Source: Mycetohabitans sp. B8
GTDB taxonomy: Bacteria > Pseudomonadota > Gammaproteobacteria > Burkholderiales > Burkholderiaceae
Direction of reading: 5' to 3'
NCBI RefSeq assembly: GCF_021991875.1
Contig: NZ_JAHLKR010000005.1
Span: 1 to 64,000, forward strand
Length of the DNA stretch: 64,000 nt
Below, piece after piece: positions 60,716 to 64,000 of the stretch. The position numbers and the translations under genes are program-made. The notes beneath the pieces are model-generated. The model worked only from the letters and a program-made list of their open reading frames with translations. It was not told the DNA's origin and made no database searches. The stretch's first letter is position 1. Every line of letters begins with the position of its first letter.

Positions 60716-61155
60716 CGCGCACCCATGAATAGGCAGGGGTGTGCGGCACGCGATGGCGGCGATGACGCCGCCGCGTGTGCCACACGGGTTAAGGAGAAGT
60801 GCCGCCTGATGCAATGTGTGCCTGACCGCCTGGATAGCCGACTGACGATGAACGGCACTGTGCGAACCCTTCAATGGGATGGGCAAACTACCCCCGGAAA
60901 AGCCTCCGGCCGCGGTGTCGCGCGCCGGACTGCTTCAAATCATTCGCCGGCAACGATGCCGGTCGTGTTTTGGCGTACGCAGCCGCTGGGTCGGTCTCGT
61001 GCGCCTTGCCGCATTCATTAGCGTAAGCAGGATGCAGGTGCGTACGCCGATGAATAATCCGCTTCGCAGCAACCGCGTTGAAAAAACGCGTTGGCGGGAA
61101 GCGGGTTTTGACGAAGGGTGTTTGTAACGCTCATCTGAACCTGAAGGAGAAAAAG
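60716..61155. other. nrdB to H1-like gene intergenic region with a large hairpin
   Basis: A G/C-rich stem-loop spans 60739-60785: inner GGCGGCG (60755-60761) / CGCCGCC (60766-60772), outer GTGTG/CACAC with mismatches between. No T run follows. A short frame 60809-61021 has AAGGAG 12 nt before its ATG but no recognisable product. No other gene seen. Confidence 0.5.
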
Positions 61156-61770
61156 ATGGCTACTGCGAAGAAAAAACCGGCTGCGAAGAAAGCAGCAGCA
61201 AAACCCGCTGTGAAGAAGGTTGCGGCGAAGAAGGTAGCACCGGCGAAAGCGGCGTCGGCGAAGAAGGCGGCACCGGCCAAGAAAGCAGCACCGGCTAAGA
61301 AGGTTGCCGCCAAGAAGGTCGCGGCGAAAAAGGTCGCGGCCAAGAAAGCAGCACCGGCCAAGAAGGTCGCCGTGAAGAAGGTTGCGGCGAAGAAGGTGGC
61401 CGTGAAGAAGGTCGCCGTGAAGAAGGTCGCCGTGAAGAAGGTCGCGGCCAAGAAGGTCGCCGTGAAGAAGGTCGCTGCAAAGAAGGTCGCTGCAAAGAAG
61501 GTCGCTGCAAAGAAGGTCGCTGCAAAGAAGGTCGCGGCGAAGAAGGCGGTGCCGGCCAAGAAAGCTGCAGTCAGAAAGGTCGCCGCGAAGAAGACACCGG
61601 CGAAGAAGGCTGCGGCCAAGAAGCCGGCCGCGAAGAAGGCGGCGGCCAAGAAGGCTGCCGCTGCCCCTGCTGCCCCCGCGACGCCGACGCCGGCTGCGCA
61701 GGTCAATGCGGTGAAGACCGCGTTGAACCCGGCTGCGGCATGGCCGTTCCCAACTGGCGGCCGTCCGTAA
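61156..61770 (+). CDS. Histone H1-like DNA-binding protein (Lys/Ala/Pro repeats)
   Basis: 204 residues, almost entirely AAKKVA/VKKVA-type pentapeptide repeats with AAPAKK blocks, strongly basic and Ala-rich like the C-terminal tail of eukaryotic H1. It ends in a non-repetitive ALNPAAAWPFPTGGRP that is characteristic of Burkholderia H1-like proteins. Expected to bind and compact DNA without sequence specificity. AAGGAGA 5 nt before ATG 61156 fixes the start. The 15-bp DNA repeats between 61370 and 61540 make length variation likely. Confidence 0.9.
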   Translation: MATAKKKPAAKKAAAKPAVKKVAAKKVAPAKAASAKKAAPAKKAAPAKKVAAKKVAAKKVAAKKAAPAKKVAVKKVAAKKVAVKKVAVKKVAVKKVAAKKVAVKKVAAKKVAAKKVAAKKVAAKKVAAKKAVPAKKAAVRKVAAKKTPAKKAAAKKPAAKKAAAKKAAAAPAAPATPTPAAQVNAVKTALNPAAAWPFPTGGRP

Positions 61771-61826
61771 TCGACACGTCGAATGGGGCCGGTGCGTTAC
61801 GACGCGCCGGCGCGCCAAGCGTATGA

Positions 61827-61866
61827 CATCCCGCACTGGGCGCGCGCCCGGTGCGGGATGTTTTTT
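61827..61866 (+). terminator. Strong intrinsic terminator after the H1-like gene
   Basis: CATCCCGCAC (61827-61836) pairs with GTGCGGGATG (61851-61860). The intervening GGGCGCGCGCCC can extend the stem. TTTTTT follows (61861-61866) and touches the stop codon of the convergent lipoprotein gene. Confidence 0.95.
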
Positions 61867-62342
61867 CAATGCGTCACGCGCGTGATGCCGCCCGCGGACA
61901 GCAACCGGATGCGATCGCCGGCGCGGAATACCTCGCCGGTGGCCGCCTGCGTGATCGAGCGCAGGTCGCCGTTATCGAGCCGTACCGTAATTTCCAGGCC
62001 GTTAGAAGTGCCGGCCCGTTGAGCCACGGCATTGCCTGCCACCGCGCCCGCAATGCCGCCGACAATGCCGGTCAGGAGCGAGCCGCGGCCGCCCCCGATC
62101 GAACTGCCCGTCACCGCGCCAAGCGCACCCCCGCCGAGCGTCCCAAGCGCGCCGCCGCCCTCGTTATCCGAAGCGATGTGGACTGCCCGTACGCTTTCCA
62201 CGGTTCCCATGCGCACGGTCTGTTCACGCTGCGCCTGCGATGTAGTGTAGACGTCGGCCGAGCCAGCGGGCGTAAAGCACGCTGTCAGCGAAAGGCTGGC
62301 GGACAGCATCACGACGAGCGTAACGTGTCTGTTGACCATCAT
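61866..62342 (-). CDS. Glycine-zipper outer membrane lipoprotein (SlyB/17 kDa-antigen type)
   Basis: 158 residues. The signal peptide ends in the lipobox SLTAC (Cys22). A Gly-rich zipper follows (about 65-105: GGGALGTLGGGALGAVTGSSIGG, then GIVGGIAGAVAGNAV), then a C-terminal beta domain LEITVRLDNGDLRSITQ. The layout matches SlyB/PcpP-like lipoproteins. GGGAGA lies upstream of ATG 62342. Envelope stability is the usual inferred role. Separated from the PfkB gene by 17 bp, probably co-transcribed. Confidence 0.88.
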   Translation of the reverse strand: MMVNRHVTLVVMLSASLSLTACFTPAGSADVYTTSQAQREQTVRMGTVESVRAVHIASDNEGGGALGTLGGGALGAVTGSSIGGGRGSLLTGIVGGIAGAVAGNAVAQRAGTSNGLEITVRLDNGDLRSITQAATGEVFRAGDRIRLLSAGGITRVTH

Positions 62343-62359
62343 CGTTGTTCTCCCATAAC

Positions 62360-63298
62360 TTAAAACAAGCGGTAGCCGAATGCGGTTTCGAAACGAGCGC
62401 CGATTTCGGTTCGATTCAATGTGTAGGTTTGTGGTCCTTGATGCGCGATCTTGATCGACCCCATCAGGCTTGCGAGGCGTCCGATGGTGGCCCAGTCCAG
62501 GCCCTTTTCGATGCCGTAGAGCAGGCCACTGCGAAAGGCATCGCCACAACCGGTAGGCTCGACGACTTGATCTGCCGGCACGACCGGAATGGTTTCGACG
62601 CCGTTGCGGTGATGAATCGTCGCACCCTGCGCACCGAGCGTAATGATCAACGCGTCAACGCGACTGGCGATGTCCGTCACGGACCATCCGGTTTTGTCGC
62701 TCAAGAGTTTGGCTTCGTAATCATTGACTGCCACGTAGGTCGCAAGTTCAATCATCCGGCGCAGCTGGGCGCCATCGAGGATCGGTAGCCCTTGGCCCGG
62801 ATCAAACATGAACGGGATGTTCGCTTGCGCAAATTGCTCCGCATGCTCGCACATGCCTTGAGCACCGTCCGGCGCGACGATGCCGAGCGTGACATCCTGC
62901 GCATCACTGATGCGGTTCAGGTGACTCATTAGCATGGCGCCGGGATGAAACGCGGTGATCTGGTTGTTTTCCTGGTCGGTCGTGATCATTGCCTGTGCCG
63001 TGTGCGTGTCCGGCAGCACGCGCACGTAATCACGGCGTATGCCCAGCGAGTCGAATCGCTCCAGATAGCGTTGAGCGTCGATTTCGCCGAGCGTCGCCAT
63101 GATCAGCGGCTCGCCACCCAATAACTTCAGGCCATATGCGATATTCCCCGCGCAGCCGCCAAATTCACGGCGCATGGACGGAACGAGGAAGCTGACGTTT
63201 AGGATATGGACCTGGTCGGGCAAGATGTGCTCGCGAAAGTGCCCTTCGAAAGTCATGATGTTGTCGTACGCGAGCGAGCCGCAGATTAGCGTGGCCAC
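62360..63298 (-). CDS. PfkB-family carbohydrate/nucleoside kinase
   Basis: 312 residues of the ribokinase fold. The PfkB signatures are GGCAGNIAYGLKLLGG near residue 47 and PTGCGDAFRSGLLYG near 255, the latter containing the catalytic aspartate. It begins MATLICGSLAYDNIMTFEGHFREHI, like the adenosine-kinase-related group in beta-proteobacteria. The substrate cannot be fixed from sequence (adenosine or a sugar). 160 bp downstream of tpx. Confidence 0.88.
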   Translation of the reverse strand: MATLICGSLAYDNIMTFEGHFREHILPDQVHILNVSFLVPSMRREFGGCAGNIAYGLKLLGGEPLIMATLGEIDAQRYLERFDSLGIRRDYVRVLPDTHTAQAMITTDQENNQITAFHPGAMLMSHLNRISDAQDVTLGIVAPDGAQGMCEHAEQFAQANIPFMFDPGQGLPILDGAQLRRMIELATYVAVNDYEAKLLSDKTGWSVTDIASRVDALIITLGAQGATIHHRNGVETIPVVPADQVVEPTGCGDAFRSGLLYGIEKGLDWATIGRLASLMGSIKIAHQGPQTYTLNRTEIGARFETAFGYRLF

Positions 63299-63458
63299 AG
63301 TGGTGACTCCTTATAATAGGTTGAGTGCCGGATCGCCCCCCGCGCGTATCGCCGGCATGCAGGTGCGTGCTTGCACCGGCTGCCTGACACGATACACTTG
63401 TGGCCGCGCGGCCGGTATCGAGCCGGTCGCCCGCGCCGGGTGGCGGCAGGTAGGGCGT

Positions 63459-63959
63459 TTATTTCAGTGCAGCAAGGGCCGCGTCGTAATTCGGTTCGTT
63501 TTTAATTTCCGACACCCGTTCCACGTGCAGCACGTTGTCGTCTCCATCGAGCACGACAACGGCGCGCGCGGTCAAGCCGGCCAGCGGGCCAGTCTTGATG
63601 TCCACCCCGTATTGGCTGGCGAAATCTCGGTTACGGAACGTCGAGGCCGTGATCACATTCTCGATGCCTTCGGTTGTGCAAAACCGCGTCGCTGCAAACG
63701 GTAAGTCAGCCGAAATCACAATTACGACGGTGTTCTCCAGCTTGCTTGCCGCTTCGTTGAACTTGCGCGTCGATGTTGCGCAGGTGGGCGTATCCAGGCT
63801 CGGCACGACGTTCAGGACCTTGCGCTTGCCAGCGAAGTCGTTGAGCTTCACGTCCGCCAGGCCCTTGCCGACCAGTGAGAATGGCGCCGCCTTCTGGCCG
63901 ACGGCCGGCAGTGTACCGGCGACTTCGATTGGGCTACCCCCGAGAGTGACTTGACTCAT
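63459..63959 (-). CDS. tpx: Thiol peroxidase (atypical 2-Cys peroxiredoxin)
   Basis: Periplasm- or cytosol-acting peroxidase that reduces lipid and hydrogen peroxides with thioredoxin. 166 residues. Peroxidatic C60 lies in [15 protein letters not shown] and resolving C94 in ATRFCTTEG, the Tpx spacing. Complete within the window; the promoter region beyond 63960 is only 41 bp and shows AGGAGCAAACC just before the ATG. Confidence 0.96.
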   Translation of the reverse strand: MSQVTLGGSPIEVAGTLPAVGQKAAPFSLVGKGLADVKLNDFAGKRKVLNVVPSLDTPTCATSTRKFNEAASKLENTVVIVISADLPFAATRFCTTEGIENVITASTFRNRDFASQYGVDIKTGPLAGLTARAVVVLDGDDNVLHVERVSEIKNEPNYDAALAALK

Positions 63960-64000
63960 GGTTTGCTCCTGCGATAGTGGCGGTGGGCGCTCGGGCCGAG

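Noticed and set aside
60809-61021. Short frame after nrdB with an upstream AAGGAG
   Set aside because: The spacing of 12 nt is long, composition is not protein-like and no family is recognisable; kept only as a note in the intergenic entry.
61131-61706. 191-codon minus-strand frame, Phe/Ala/Thr-rich, looks like a membrane protein
   Set aside because: It is the reverse reading of the lysine/alanine codons of the H1-like gene; periodic composition explains the apparent hydrophobicity.

Overview
The window looks like a chromosomal segment of a Burkholderiaceae bacterium. The evidence is the gene order of the division and cell wall (dcw) cluster followed by lpxC, a DUF721 gene, secA and argJ; the pilB-pilC-pilD-coaE-zapD-yacG block; the rplU-rpmA-obgE-proB-CNP1-rppH-proS block; a Burkholderia-type porin; and a lysine/alanine histone H1-like gene. 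GC content is high but seems lower than in free-living Burkholderia, and an IS remnant, intergenic repeats and a repeat-built surface protein are present. A Mycetohabitans-like (endofungal) lineage would fit, but this is inference; the sequence alone does not prove it.

Layout. 1-4838: 3' part of a large, highly repetitive trimeric autotransporter (YadA-type anchor), cut by the left window edge. 4839-5721: terminator-like hairpin and a decayed IS5/IS427-type transposase. 5722-9783: fadD, a general porin on the minus strand, and coq7, with two intergenic arrays of short degenerate repeats. 10250-27690: complete dcw cluster mraZ-rsmH-ftsL-ftsI-murE-murF-mraY-murD-ftsW-murG-murC-ddlB-ftsQ-ftsA-ftsZ, led by a sigma70-like promoter that overlaps a four-element 10-bp-period MraZ box. 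28190-35444: lpxC, a DUF721/DciA-like gene (minus), secA, argJ, a DUF815 ATPase and a MutT-type Nudix enzyme. 35448-42334, all minus: yacG, zapD, coaE, pilD, pilC, pilB and a CBS-domain CorC-type membrane protein. 42335-43068 is mostly empty, then tRNA-Pro(CGG) and ispB (minus). 44305-47593: rplU, rpmA, obgE, proB. 47665-53605: a CNP1-like lipoprotein and rppH (minus), proS and marC (plus), a hypoxanthine phosphoribosyltransferase and ffh (minus). 53735-60715: a CcsA/YpjD-like protein, a PP0621-like small protein, ampD, then nrdA preceded by a good NrdR box pair, and nrdB. 61156-63959: histone H1-like protein with a strong terminator, then glycine-zipper lipoprotein, PfkB-type kinase and thiol peroxidase on the minus strand.

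Together these are mostly core genes: peptidoglycan precursor synthesis and septation (dcw, zapD, ampD), lipid A (lpxC), protein export and targeting (secA, ffh), ribosome proteins and assembly (rplU, rpmA, obgE), dNTP supply and sanitation (nrdAB, mutT), ubiquinone (coq7, ispB) and proline/arginine synthesis (proB, argJ). The accessory signal is concentrated in the first 10 kb. The most unusual object is the autotransporter. Its visible passenger has no recognisable YadA head or stalk repeats. It is built from three nested tiers of near-identical repeats and carries repeated SRWD motifs next to basic residues, plus NLS-like basic clusters.
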